In this document: in pieces, positions 34,763 through 45,254 of the stretch
Position numbering within the stretch: the stretch's first letter is position 1
Layout of the letters: every line of letters starts with the position of its first letter
Made by a program: the position numbers and the translations under genes
The notes under the pieces: model-generated
What the model saw: the letters and a program-made list of their open reading frames with translations, nothing else
What the model was told of the DNA's origin: nothing
The model's database searches: none
Source of the DNA: Linanthus parryae
Lineage: Eukaryota > Streptophyta > Magnoliopsida > Ericales > Polemoniaceae
Reading direction: 5' to 3'
NCBI GenBank assembly: GCA_023055425.1
Contig: JALGPY010000004.1
Span: 59,481,718 to 59,545,717, forward strand
DNA: 64,000 nucleotides

Positions 34763-36363
34763 TGATAACTCCATTTTCGGAGTTATTTTATTTCTTATTT
34801 TGCTACATTTTGTGTGCTCATAATGGAGAATGTTGCGTCTTTTCGAGTAAATTATGTGTTTATTTGAGAAAATGAGTTCGTATGCTAAAATGTGAAGTCT
34901 GGCCGTTTCTTGCATCGTTTTACGCGCTATTTATATTATTTTGTCACATTTGATCTTCGCGGGGTGTTCGTGTTGTGATTTTCAGGGCCGGAGCAAGCGA
35001 GGAGCAAGTGAATAGAGGAAACGAACTTCGTAAGTAAGGCGAGCTCGAGATTTGGGAAGGAAAGCGAGAGTTGATGGATCAAGTGTTAGAGAGGCTCAAG
35101 AGAAGATGATACGAGTGTTGAGGCATGAGGAGAGCTCAAAATGGAGGATTGAATGAAGAAACGATGCCCGGGAAGTGATTCGGAAGCAAGAGGAACAAGT
35201 GGGAAGAAGATGGAAAAATTTGATGAAGTAACTAGGTTGCACGACCTAATAGAAGGTCGCAGGACCTAGTCGGAGATTTCAGCAAGTTTAAGTAGGTCAC
35301 ACGACCTACTATACAGGTCGCACGACCTGTTCTGGGCAGCACAGTAGGTCGCACGACCTACTTAACTAGGTCACACGACCTAGTTCGGGCGGAATTTTTT
35401 TATAAATTTTTGGGGTTGCTTTGTAATTACTCTGAACTTGTTCTAAACATTGGGAGAACGTATTATACTTGGTTAGGGCATGTTTTTGGGGATTATCACG
35501 TAGTCTATCACGTTGAAGAGATCTTGGAGCTTAGGAGACGATCAAGGAAGCTTGGAATCATTCGTTTGACTTCTAAAACTCCGTTTCTTCTCTAGTTTTG
35601 TTATTTGATCACGAAACTTTGTACGTGAATCATGTTTTTGAGTAGCTAAATACTTTTCTCAGGGTATCTCGTAGGGAGCTAGGGTTTGATCACGATATTT
35701 GTGATTTATGGATTTGATTTCATGCTATTATGCTTAATTGATGAACTTTTTATCTAGCTACGTGTATTTTGTGTTTAATTCATCTTTTCTATCAATAGAC
35801 GTGTTGATAGGATTGATCTAGGTTATGAATGTTAGAGACATCGATATTCATTGCCCGAAAATTGAAATACACCCTAGCCGTATATAGGGTTGAGAAATTT
35901 TGCTAGTTAGATAAGAACAAAGAGTAGATTAATGATCTTAATGCATAGTTGAACTTGTTTAGGCTAGAGACATCGGCATTGCTAGTTTAAGTATTGGTGT
36001 TGGTTGAGACATCTTCAACACATTCATGCTCGTTTAGCTAGAATCATAAATCATCGTGTTAACAAAACATAAATCCGAATTCACGAGAAATACCTAGTGA
36101 CCCGTAAAGATATCCTGATTATGTCAACTTATTGAGAAACTCCTAAAAATCAATCTTTATTAATCGTGAATTAATTCATCGAATTAATTATGATAATTGT
36201 CCTTTTTCAATTTTAGTAGAATTTAGGAAAAAAAACAACTCGCTTAGCCCACTAAAAGTTAATCATACTAATTAGTTCACGACAAGTCCTTTGGGTTCGA
36301 TAAACCCAAATTTCCGGATATTACTACACACGACGGCCATACACTTGTGGTTAGATTGTGTCA
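34763..36363 (+). repeat. Element D, first LTR
   Basis: TGATAACTCC..TTGTGTCA, 1601 bp. It opens with a terminal inverted repeat (ATAACTCC at 34765-34772, paired with GGAGTTAT a few bases on), then a TTGTGATTTTCAGG block, a purine-rich section, the palindrome cluster 35234-35383, and near the end the GGGTTCGATAAACCC block also seen in G and, more loosely, in C. The small ORF at 35410-35595 has no recognisable similarity. Confidence 0.92.
35234..35383. repeat. Cluster of six palindromes AGGTCGCACGACCT in the D LTR
   Basis: Sites at 35234-35247, 35254-35267, 35294-35307, 35315-35328, 35346-35359 and 35368-35381. The core is TC[G/A]CACGA flanked by AGG/CCT. Arms extend further and differ between sites while staying complementary, for example CAGG/CCTG, GTAGG/CCTAC and AACTAGG/CCTAGTT. 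The same cluster occurs in the other D LTRs at about 40687-40840 and 54227-54383. Confidence 0.9.
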
Positions 36364-36369
36364 AGTTTT

Positions 36370-36386
36370 TGGCGCTGTTGCCGGGG
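36370..36386 (+). other. Primer-binding site of D unit 1 (tRNA-Asp)
   Basis: TGGCGCTGTTGCCGGGG, complementary to the 3' end of plant tRNA-Asp with one mismatch, six bases after the LTR. Confidence 0.85.
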
Positions 36387-36504
36387 AATTCGGTTGAATT
36401 ATCTAGAATTATTAACTTTAGGGAATATTATTTTTGCTTTTGTTTATTTATTTGTTGATTTCACCTGCTTCCTAGCGAATTATTGTTCAGGTATCTTGTT
36501 GATC

Positions 36505-37500
36505 ATGTGGGGGCAGAATTACTATGGGCAATCTCGAGTCTACCAGCCGTACTACGCCTATGGAGATATGTACACCCCTCCTCCATGCAATCAAGAAGAT
36601 GAGGAGATGAAAGAAATATTGGAGCTCATAATAGTTCAAATGGACAGAATGGAGGAAGGGATTAATAGGATGGATGAAACTCTCCAGCTGAAGGGACAAC
36701 ACTTGGCAAAACTTTCGAGTGCATTGGCATATGCAGATAATGATGATGGGCCAAGTAGCATCATTCCTGAATTAGTTGAGGAGTGCGAAGATGAAGACGA
36801 AGAACTCCCAGAGGTCTATGTTTACAATGTTGTTCATCATGAAGTAATAGATCACCGGGCTGCTTCAGACTCGGATTCGGACTCATATTGGGATGATATT
36901 GTGAAGCCTATACAACTTGTGCCTCGCATAATTTCGGAGCCATGGCATGAATGGGAGAGCGTGGACATTGCGAGCTTATGGCCCACTGAAGATCTTTGCT
37001 TTGAAGAAAGTCATGAAGCTAGGCAATTACCGCAGGGAGATGTTTGCAAGGACATGTATCATGAAGTTCTTCCGTCTAATCCATATCTTTTGGAGATCAT
37101 CAAAAGGGGTGAATCACAAGAAGAGGACCAAAGACCCCAGTTTTATGCAATACATGATTTGCCACATGTGATACCCATACAAACACTAGGACATGAAGCA
37201 ATGAAGACGGCACTCCTTGCCATTACCGTTCCAACTGAGATTCTATTTCCACATGACCAGTCCTCAATGATGTTGATTGTGAAAAATTGGAAGAAGAAGA
37301 AGAATAAGAAGAGGAGAGGTACAAGGGATCATGATGTGGTGAATGAATTCTCGAGAAGACCGGTGATCAACGAGTGGAAGCATAGAAAGAAGAAATTTTT
37401 CCAGGCCGTCTTCTACAATTTTTTTGCGCCATACGCATCTCATGCATGCTTACTTGAGAAGAGACAAAGAGAGAAGCGATGGTGGAAGAAGAAAAAGTAG
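36505..37500 (+). CDS. Unknown protein of non-autonomous element D
   Basis: 331 codons from ATG 36505 (MWGQNYYGQSRV); the open frame extends 49 codons upstream into the leader, but this Met is also kept in unit 2. In order: a Tyr/Pro-rich N-terminus (1-28), an amphipathic heptad-like helix (about 29-73), an acidic stretch (EECEDEDEEL, about 93-102), an Asp/Ser run ending in SYWDD (about 122-131), a mid part with EPWHEWESVDIASLW, and very basic motifs near 262 (KKKKNKKRRG) and at the C-terminus (EKRQREKRWWKKKK). I see no gag, protease, RT, RNase H or integrase motif. It is the only ORF of D, and element G has a diverged homologue. It could be a gag-like or nucleic-acid-binding protein, but the function is unknown. 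Confidence 0.7.
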   Translation: MWGQNYYGQSRVYQPYYAYGDMYTPPPCNQEDEEMKEILELIIVQMDRMEEGINRMDETLQLKGQHLAKLSSALAYADNDDGPSSIIPELVEECEDEDEELPEVYVYNVVHHEVIDHRAASDSDSDSYWDDIVKPIQLVPRIISEPWHEWESVDIASLWPTEDLCFEESHEARQLPQGDVCKDMYHEVLPSNPYLLEIIKRGESQEEDQRPQFYAIHDLPHVIPIQTLGHEAMKTALLAITVPTEILFPHDQSSMMLIVKNWKKKKNKKRRGTRDHDVVNEFSRRPVINEWKHRKKKFFQAVFYNFFAPYASHACLLEKRQREKRWWKKKK

Positions 37501-37732
37501 AGAGAAAAACCGACTTAATCATATCTGAGGTAACTGGGTCGGGTCGTCGACCTTCAATTACAAGGCGCTTGTTGGGAGGCAACCCAACCTATTTATTTTC
37601 TTAACTTAGGGAGTGCTCTTTTAATACAGTTTTGTTGTGTTTTATTGATATGATTTATGGAGAGATGAGAGAGAAGGACTAATGATGTTTCCTAGTGACA
37701 TATTTGAGTAGGTTATGGTAGAATCTATCCCG

Positions 37733-37748
37733 GTGTGCCATGGCACAC
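37733..37748 (+). other. Stem-loop motif 1 of D unit 1
   Basis: GTGTGCCATGGCACAC is a perfect 16-base palindrome following a CTATCCCG box. The unit-2 copy at 43182-43197 follows CTACCCCG and has one changed base. Confidence 0.75.
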
Positions 37749-37829
37749 ACGACCTTTATGGGGACTCGTATATGCGAGTTGGGGATTCTCCAAGAAACAG
37801 ATTTTAGCAGAGGAGGGTAGTCTACCCCA

Positions 37830-37845
37830 GTGTGCGAGAACACAC
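37830..37845 (+). other. Stem-loop motif 2 of D unit 1
   Basis: GTGTGCGAGAACACAC with GTGTG/CACAC arms, again after CTACCCCA, about 100 bases from motif 1. The unit-2 copy is at 43279-43294. Confidence 0.7.
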
Positions 37846-40184
37846 TGACCGTTGGGAGCATGGTGGCACCACTACTGTGCTTGGGGACTGCTTGGCGCGA
37901 TTTCGTCCCCATCCTTGAGGTGGTTGTGAGTACTTCTTTTCTTTTGCTGAATTATGTGTTTTTTTTAGTATATGTCATGCTCCATCTCATCTACTGGCCT
38001 ACACATTGATTGCTGAGTCTTCTTGCATACTCTCTAAATTCGTTGCAGACAACGAAGCATTCAGTGTGGGGGTGATTTTTCTGAATATTAGCCAAGTTCG
38101 TATCTTCATGAACCAATTGCATATAGGATGTTTGTGTCGTAGTGTGTTTCGTAGTCTTTGTCGTAGAGTGTGTTTGTGTCATAGTGTTTTGTGATATATT
38201 TGTGTTCGTATTATATGATTGCACGTTTTCTTACTTAGAGTCTCCCTACCATCGAGTAGTATCGAGTCTTCTCTCGAATGGCCTTGCATGTAGAGTAAAA
38301 AAAAAAGTTAAAAAATTTAAAAATTTGAGAAAGGGCAATCAAAAAGATCTTAGTTTTGGTAGAATCGAGGATTGTGAAAAATTTAGGCATAGGGCGTGAC
38401 TTGCGACCGTGATAGACAATGTGAGGTCCACTTAGTACGTATAGAGAAACTGTCTTTACGGGAGTGCCTACCTATTTTTATGCACTTACTTGATTTTCAA
38501 ATCTAAAAGTGTGTGCCTAGTTTTCTTACAAGAGTTGAGCTAGTTCTGAGCTAAACGAGCTGAACATTCATGTGAGCGTCATAGGTAGTCGCCAACCCGC
38601 CTCGTAGTGGCACACGAAACAGCTGTGCGAGGATGTGTATTAGAGCACTCACTGCTTTTAGATCTCACCTTGTAGGACTATTAGAAAACCCGATTTGAAC
38701 TTTGGATTCTTTGATAACCTTTTGACCTGGGGTGATAGTCTTGGCTTTCATCATTGATTGTTTAGGATCACCATTTTAGTGCGTCACGAGGGAGTATTAG
38801 TTGAGGGGGGTTCGATGAGGGAGTACTTCATGATATACTTATGTGAGTCCTACAATTTCGCTTATGCTTCATTTGTGATATACGAGGGGATGCGAGGGTG
38901 AGTGAGAGTAGGCTTGCGCACTTAGGTGTGGTGGTGTTCCATGTCGTTACACCATGGACACAGTTGTGGAGAGCTGTGAGTGCGTGACATCTAATACGCA
39001 CAAATTGGGTTGGGTGATTTAATTGGTGGATCGTGCTAGGTACTGGATATCATTCATCGTGGTGCAGGAGGTTTGGTTGGATTAGGCACGAGACTTACAT
39101 TGTTCTGACTACTTGAGAGGGGACGTGACTACATTCGAGTGTGGGGGTGTCGACTTTTGACCACGGACATCGAGATCGAGCTTGCGACGACTCCATCCCC
39201 ACACATGTGCTTTGATTTGTTTGCGGCTTTGTTTGGTGGCACCGTGTACATCATAGAGTTAGGGGAAGATGAATTTTATATGTGATACTCATTCAATTGA
39301 TTGTTTGTTTTCTTCCCCTAACATATTTGACTACTCTTTGAAGACCACTCGTACATTTGAAAGGATTGTGTTGATTGTGGAATTTTATTTGAAAAAAAAA
39401 AGAAATGAGAGAAAAAAAAATAGAAAAAAAAAGAGAAAAAAAAAAGGAGAGATGGAATAAAGGAAAGAAATTGAGCTTAATGGAAATCGAGTGGAGGAAG
39501 CAACTATTTCGGTAACGACGGTTTGAATTTCGTGCACGTCTAAAGACGGTGGCCACGGGATCGTAATTGTACCGGGGTTTGAGGGAATCGAGGGCCGGAG
39601 ACGGTGAGTTTCGAGTTGCGGTTTCTATCATCGTGGTGAGGGTGTGTGAGATGTGGGTTATAATGTGAGAATGTGACGCTTTAGGACGTGTTTCATCATT
39701 ATTATCCTTATGTCCCTAAGCCTCAACATTCTAAAACCGTTAGCGGATTAGGAGCTCGTACCTTGGTTGTGGCTTAGCCTAGCGTAGCCTCTTATTTATC
39801 GGCACACACGAAGAGGTAGTATACTCTTGTACTTAGTAAGGTTAGGTTCTCTATACGATCTAAGGGAAATTCTTGTTGTCAAGTTTAGTTTCAATTCACG
39901 CCTTGTATCTAAATTGATCATCACTCCATGAGAACCGATTTAAGGACTTGAGATTGCCAGATCTCGCCAAAAAGAAAAGAAAATTATGTTTTGTGTGTGT
40001 GTGTGTGTAAATATATGTGATTAGGATCGAGTCTAATTTGCATTGCATCATATTGTTGCATTAATCGAGTTGTGAATAGAGTCTTGTTTGCGTCAAGTCG
40101 GCTAATATTTGGTTATGTATGCCATGTGGTGGGATGAAAGCTTGTTGATTTTGTGGATTTAACATGATGTGAAAGTTGGGATTG

Positions 40185-40197
40185 GCTCGGGACGAGC
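40185..40197 (+). other. Inverted repeat before the polypurine tract, D unit 1
   Basis: GCTCGGGACGAGC followed by AAAATGTAGTGTGGGGGTAG and the LTR. Repeated at 53727-53739 and matched in Gypsy C (minus strand, 28968-28955). Confidence 0.75.
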
Positions 40198-40218
40198 AAA
40201 ATGTAGTGTGGGGGTAGT

Positions 40219-41819
40219 TGATAACTCCGTTTTCGGAGTTATTTTATTGCTTATTTAGCTACATTTTGTGTGCTCATAATGGAGAATGTTGCGTCTTTTC
40301 GAGTAAAATATGTGTTTATTTCAGAAAATGAGTTCGTATGCTAAAATGTGAAGTCCGGGCGTTTCTTGCATCATTTAACGCGCTATTTATCTTATTTTGT
40401 CACATTTGATCTTCACGGGGTGTTCGTGTTGTGATTTTCAGGGCCGCAGCAAGCGAGGAGCAAGTGGATAGAGGAAACGAACTTCGGAAATAAGGAGAGC
40501 TCGATATTTGGGAAGGAAAGCGAGAGTTGATGGATCAAGTGTTAGAGAGGCTCAAGAGAAGATGATACGAGTGTTGAGGCATGAGGAGAGCTCAAAATGG
40601 AGGATTGAATGAAGAAACGATGCCCGGGAAGTGATTTGGAAGCAAGAGGAACAAGTGGGAAGAAGATGGAAAAATTTGATGAAGTAACTTGGTCGCACGA
40701 CCTAATAGTAGGTCGCACGACCTAGTCGGAGATTTCAGCAAGTTTAAGTAGGTCACGCGACCTACTATATAGGTCGCACGACTTGTTATGGGCAGCACAG
40801 TAGGTCGCACGACCTACTTAACTACTTCACACGACCTAGTTAGGGCAGAATTTTTTTTGTAACTTTTTGGGGTTGCTTTGTAATTACTCCTAACTTGCTC
40901 TAAACATTGGGAGAACGTATTAGACTTGGTTAGGTCATGTTTTTGGGGATTATCACGTACTCTATCACGCTGAAGAGAGCTTGGAGCTTAGGAGACGATC
41001 AAGGAAGCTTGGAATCATTCGTTTGACTTCTAAAACTCCGTTTCTTCTCTAGTTTTGTTATTTGATGAGGAAACTTGTACGTGAATTATTTTTTTGAGTA
41101 GCTAAACACTTTTCTCAGGGTATCTCGTAGGGAGCTAGGGTTTGATCACGTTATTTGTGATTTATGGATTTGATTTCATGCTATTATGCTTAATTGATGA
41201 ACTTTTTATCTAGCTACGTGTATTTTGTGTTTAATTCATCTTTTCTATCAATAGACGTGTTGATAGGATTGAGCTAGGTTATGAATGTTAGAGACATCGA
41301 TATTCATTGCCCGAAAATTGAAATACACCCTAGCCGTATCTAGGGTTGAGAAATCTTGCTAGTTAGCTAAGAACGAAGAGTAGATTAATGATCTTAATGC
41401 ATACTTGAACTTGTTTAGGCTTGAGACATCGGCTTTGCTAGTTTAAGTATTGGTGTTGGTTGAGACATATTCAACACATTCATGCTCGTTTAGCTAGAAT
41501 AATAAATCATCGTGTTAACAAAACATAAATCCGAATTCGCGAGAAATACCTAGTGACCCGTAGAGATATCCTGATTTTGTCAACTTATTGAAAAACTCCT
41601 AAAAATCAATCTTTATTAATCGTGAATTAATTCATCGAATTAATTGGGATAATTGTCCTTTTTCAATTTTAGTAGAATTTAGGGAAAAAAACAACGCGCT
41701 TAGCCCACATAAAGTTAATCATACTAATTAGTTCACGACAAGTCCTTTGGGTTCGATAAACCCGGATTTCCGGATATTACTACACACGACGGCCATACAC
41801 TTGTGGTTACATTGTGTCA
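40219..41819 (+). repeat. Element D, second LTR (shared)
   Basis: 1601 bp, same ends as the first LTR, with the palindrome cluster at 40687-40840. It closes unit 1 and opens unit 2. Confidence 0.92.
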
Positions 41820-41825
41820 AGTTTT

Positions 41826-41842
41826 TGGCGGCGTTGCCGGGG
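41826..41842 (+). other. Primer-binding site of D unit 2 (tRNA-Asp)
   Basis: TGGCGGCGTTGCCGGGG; one mismatch to the tRNA-Asp complement, at a neighbouring position to that in unit 1. Confidence 0.85.
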
Positions 41843-41960
41843 ACTTCGGTTGAATTAGTTAGAATTATTAACTTTAGGGAATTTTATTTTTGCTTTTGTT
41901 TATTTATTTGTTGATTTCACCTGCTTCCTAGCGAATTATTGTGCATGTATCTTGTTGATC

Positions 41961-42965
41961 ATGTGGGGGCAGAATTACTATGGGCAATCTCGAGTCTACC
42001 AGCCGTACTACGCCTATGGAGATATGTACACACCTCCTCCATGCAATCAAGAAGATGAGGAGATGAAAGAAAAATTGAAGCTCATGATAGCTCAAATCGA
42101 CAGAATGGAGGAAGGGATTAATAGGATGGATGAAACTCTCCAGCTGAAGGGACAACACTTGGCAAAACTTTTGAGTGCATTGGCATATGCAGATAATGAT
42201 GATGGGCCAAGTAGCATCATTCCTGAATTAGTTGAGGAGTGCGAAGAGGAAGACGAAGAACTCCCAGAGGTCTATGTTTACAATGCTGTTCATCATGAAG
42301 TAAAGATCATTGGGCTGCTTCAGACTCAGATTCGGACTCATATTGGGATGATATTATGAAGCCTATATAAACTTGTGCCTCGCATAATTACGGAGCCATG
42401 GAATGAATGGGAGAGTGTGGACATTGCGAGCTTATGGCCCACTGAAGATCTTTGCTTTGAAGAAAGTCATGAAGCTAAGCAATTACCGCAGGGAGATGTT
42501 TGCAAGGACATGTATCATGAAGTTCCTCCGTCTAATCCATATCTTTTGGAGATCATCAAAAGGGGTGAATCACAAGAAGAGGACCAAAGACCCCAGTTTT
42601 ACGCAATACATGATTTTCCACCTGTGATACCAAGACAAACACTTGGACATGAAGCAGTGAAGACGGCACTCCTTGCCATTACCGTTCCAACAGAGATTCT
42701 ATTTCCACATGGCCAGTCCTCAATGACGTTTATTGTAAAAAATTGGAAGAAGAAGAAGAGGAGAGGTACAAGGGATCATGATGTGGTGAATAAATTCTCG
42801 AGAAGACCGGTGATCAAGGAGTCGAACCATAGAAAGAAGAAATGTTTTCAGGCCGTCTTCTACAATTTTGTTGCGCCATACACATCTCATGCACGCTTAC
42901 TTGAGAAGAGACAAAGGGAGAAGCGATGGTGGAAGAAGAAAAAGTGGAGAGAAAAACCGACTTAA
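41961..42965 (+). pseudogene. Second copy of the D protein, broken by paired frameshifts
   Basis: Homologous to 36505-37500 along its whole length. A one-base loss near 42303 (AGTAAAGATC against AGTAATAGATC) shifts the frame into a stop at 42357-42359. A one-base gain near 42368 (TATATAAACTT against TATACAACTT) restores the original frame for the rest, which is open to 42965. The C-terminus is RWWKKKKWREKPT, five residues past the unit-1 stop and matching element G's ending, so unit 1's TAG at 37498-37500 is probably the derived state. Confidence 0.8.
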
Positions 42966-42968
42966 TCA

Positions 42969-44778
42969 TATCTGAGGTAACTGGGTCGGGTCGTCGACCT
43001 TAAATTACAAGGCGCTTGTTGGGAGGCAACCCAACCTATTTATTTTCTTAACTTAGGGAGTGCGCTTTTAATACAGTTGTGTTGTGTTTTATTTATATTA
43101 TTTATGGAGAGATGAGAGAGAGAGGGACTAATGATGTTTCCTAGTGACATATTTGAGCAGGTTATGGTAGAATCTACCCCGGTGTGCCATGGTACACACG
43201 ACCTTTATGGGGACTCGTGTATGCGAGTTGGGGATTCTCCAAGACACAAATTTTAGCGGAGGAGGGCAGTCTACCCCGGTGTGTGAGAACACACTGACCG
43301 TTGGGAGCATGGTGGCACCACTACTGTGCTTGGGGACTGCTTGGCGCGATTTCGTCCCCACCCTTGAGGTGGTTGTGAGTACCTTTTTCTTTTGCTGAAT
43401 TATGTGTTTTTTTTATTTAGTATATGTCATCCTCCATCTCATCTACTGGCCTACACATTGATTGCTGAGTCTTCTTGCATACTCTCTAAATTCGTTGAGG
43501 ACAACGAAGCATTCAGTGTGGGGGTGATTTTTTTGAATATTAGCCAAGTTCGTATATGCATGAACCAATTGCATATAGGATCTTTGTATCGTAGTGTGTT
43601 TCGTAGTCTTTCTCGTAGAGTGTGTTTGTGTCATAGTGTTTTGTGATATATTTGTGTTCGTATTATATGATTGCAGGTTTTCCTACTTAGAGTCTCCCTA
43701 CCATCGAGTAGTATCGAGTCTTCTTTCGAATGGCCTTGCATGTAGAGTAAAAAAAAATTAAAAAATTAAAAAATTTGAGAAAGGGCAATCAAGAAGATCT
43801 TAGTATTGGTAGAATCGAGGAGTGTGAGAAATTTAGGCATAGGGCGTGACTTGCGACCGTGATAGACAATGTGAGTTCACCTTAGTACGTATAGAGAAAC
43901 TATCTTTACGGGAGTGCCTACCTATTTTTATACACTTACTTGATTTTCAAATCTAAAAGTGTGTGCCTAGTTTTCTTACAAGAGTTGAGCTAGGTCTGAG
44001 ATAAACGAGCCGAACATTCATGTGTGCGTCATAGGTAGTCGCCAACCCGCCTAGTAGTGGCACACGAAACAGCCGTGCGAGGAAGTGTATTAGAGAACTC
44101 ACTGCTTTTAGATCTCACCTTGTAGGACTATTAGAAAACCCGATTTGAACCTTGGATTCTTTGATAACCTTTTGACCTAGGGTGACGAGTCTTGGCTTTC
44201 ATCATTGATTGTTTAGAATCACCATTTTAGTGCGTCGCGAGGGAGTAGTATTTGAGGGGGGTTCGATGAGGGAGTACTTCATGATATACTTATGTGATTC
44301 CTACAATATCGCTTATGCTTCATTTGTGATTTACGAGGGGATGCGAGGGTGAGTGAGAGTAGGCTTGCGCACTTAGGTGTGGCGGTGTTCCATGTCGTTT
44401 CACCATGGACACAGTTGTGGAGAGCCGTGAGTGCGTGACATCTAATACGCACAAATTGGGTTGGGTGATTTAATTGGTGGATCGTGCTAGGTACTGGATC
44501 TCATTCATCGTGGTGTAGGAGGTTTGGTTGGATTAGGCACGAGACTTACATTGTTTTGACTACTTGAGAGGGGATGTGACTACATTCGAGTGTGGGGGTG
44601 TCGAATTTTGACCACGGACATCGAGATCGAGCTTGCGACGACTCCATCCCCACACATGTGCTTTGATTTGTTTATGGCTTTGTTTGGTGGCACCATGTAC
44701 TTAATAGAGTTAGGGGAAGATGAATTTTATATGTGATACTCATTCATTGGATTGTTTGTTTTCTTCCCCTAACATATT
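42969..44778 (+). other. Post-ORF non-coding region of D unit 2 (left part)
   Basis: Parallels 37501-39327, including stem-loops at 43182-43197 and 43279-43294. It stops after CTAACATATT at 44778, where copia sequence begins; unit-1 positions of about 39328-40123 have no counterpart. Confidence 0.8.
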
Positions 44779-45240
44779 CTTCCAAACCGACAAGGATGAT
44801 TACAGATCGTAGTCTGGATACGTGTTTTGCCTAAATGGAGGAGCTTTAAGCTGGAAGAGTTCCAAGCTAGGAACAGTTGCTGATTCTACAACTGAAGCTG
44901 AGTACATTGCTGCTGCGGAAGCGGCAAAAGAGGCAGTATGGATAAAGAAGTTTATCGCTGAGCTCGGTGTGGTCCCTAGCATAGTGGATCCCATAGAGTT
45001 GTACTGTGACAACTCTGGGGCAATCGCACAGGCGAAGGAACCAAGATCGCACCAAAGTCAAAGCATGTACTTAGGAGATTCCATCTTATTCGTGATATGA
45101 TCGATCGAGGAGATGTGAAGATGTGCAAGATTCCAACGGATGACCACGTGTCAGATCCGCTCACGAAACCTCTTGCGCAGCGAAAGCATGAAGGGCATGC
45201 CTGATCTATAGGCATACGAGATGCGCCAGATTGGCTCTAG
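44779..45240 (+). pseudogene. Truncated copia pol (RNase H end) left of E
   Basis: Starts mid-gene with CTTCCAAACCGAC and aligns with 51757-52219 of E. RNase H text includes TTEAEYIAAAEAAKEAVWI at about 44889-44945 and ELYCDNSGAIAQ at about 44998. A one-base loss near 45055 (CACCAAAGTCAAAG) shifts the frame, after which KMCKIPTDD, LTKPLAQRKHE and the TAG at 45238-45240 are recognisable. It is the 3' end of a second E unit whose own 5' part has been deleted. Confidence 0.88.
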
Positions 45241-45254
45241 TTCAAGTGGGAGAC

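Larger units (their letters stand above)
37501..40218 (+). other. Post-ORF non-coding region of D unit 1
   Basis: About 2.7 kb with no credible ORF. It holds two conserved stem-loops (37733-37748 and 37830-37845), a CATTCAGTGTGGGGGTG block at about 38060, A-rich runs at 39389-39440, a (GT)n run at about 39990-40007, and next to the LTR the inverted repeat GCTCGGGACGAGC (40185-40197) with the polypurine tract GTGTGGGGGTAG. Confidence 0.7.

Noticed and set aside
35234..35383. CRISPR-like array
   Set aside because: Repeats are short, palindromic throughout, irregularly spaced, with no unique spacers of constant length, and lie in a plant LTR.
39389..39460. Lys/Arg/Glu-rich ORF end near 39400
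   Set aside because: Low-complexity A-rich run in the non-coding region of D; not kept as a frame in the other unit.
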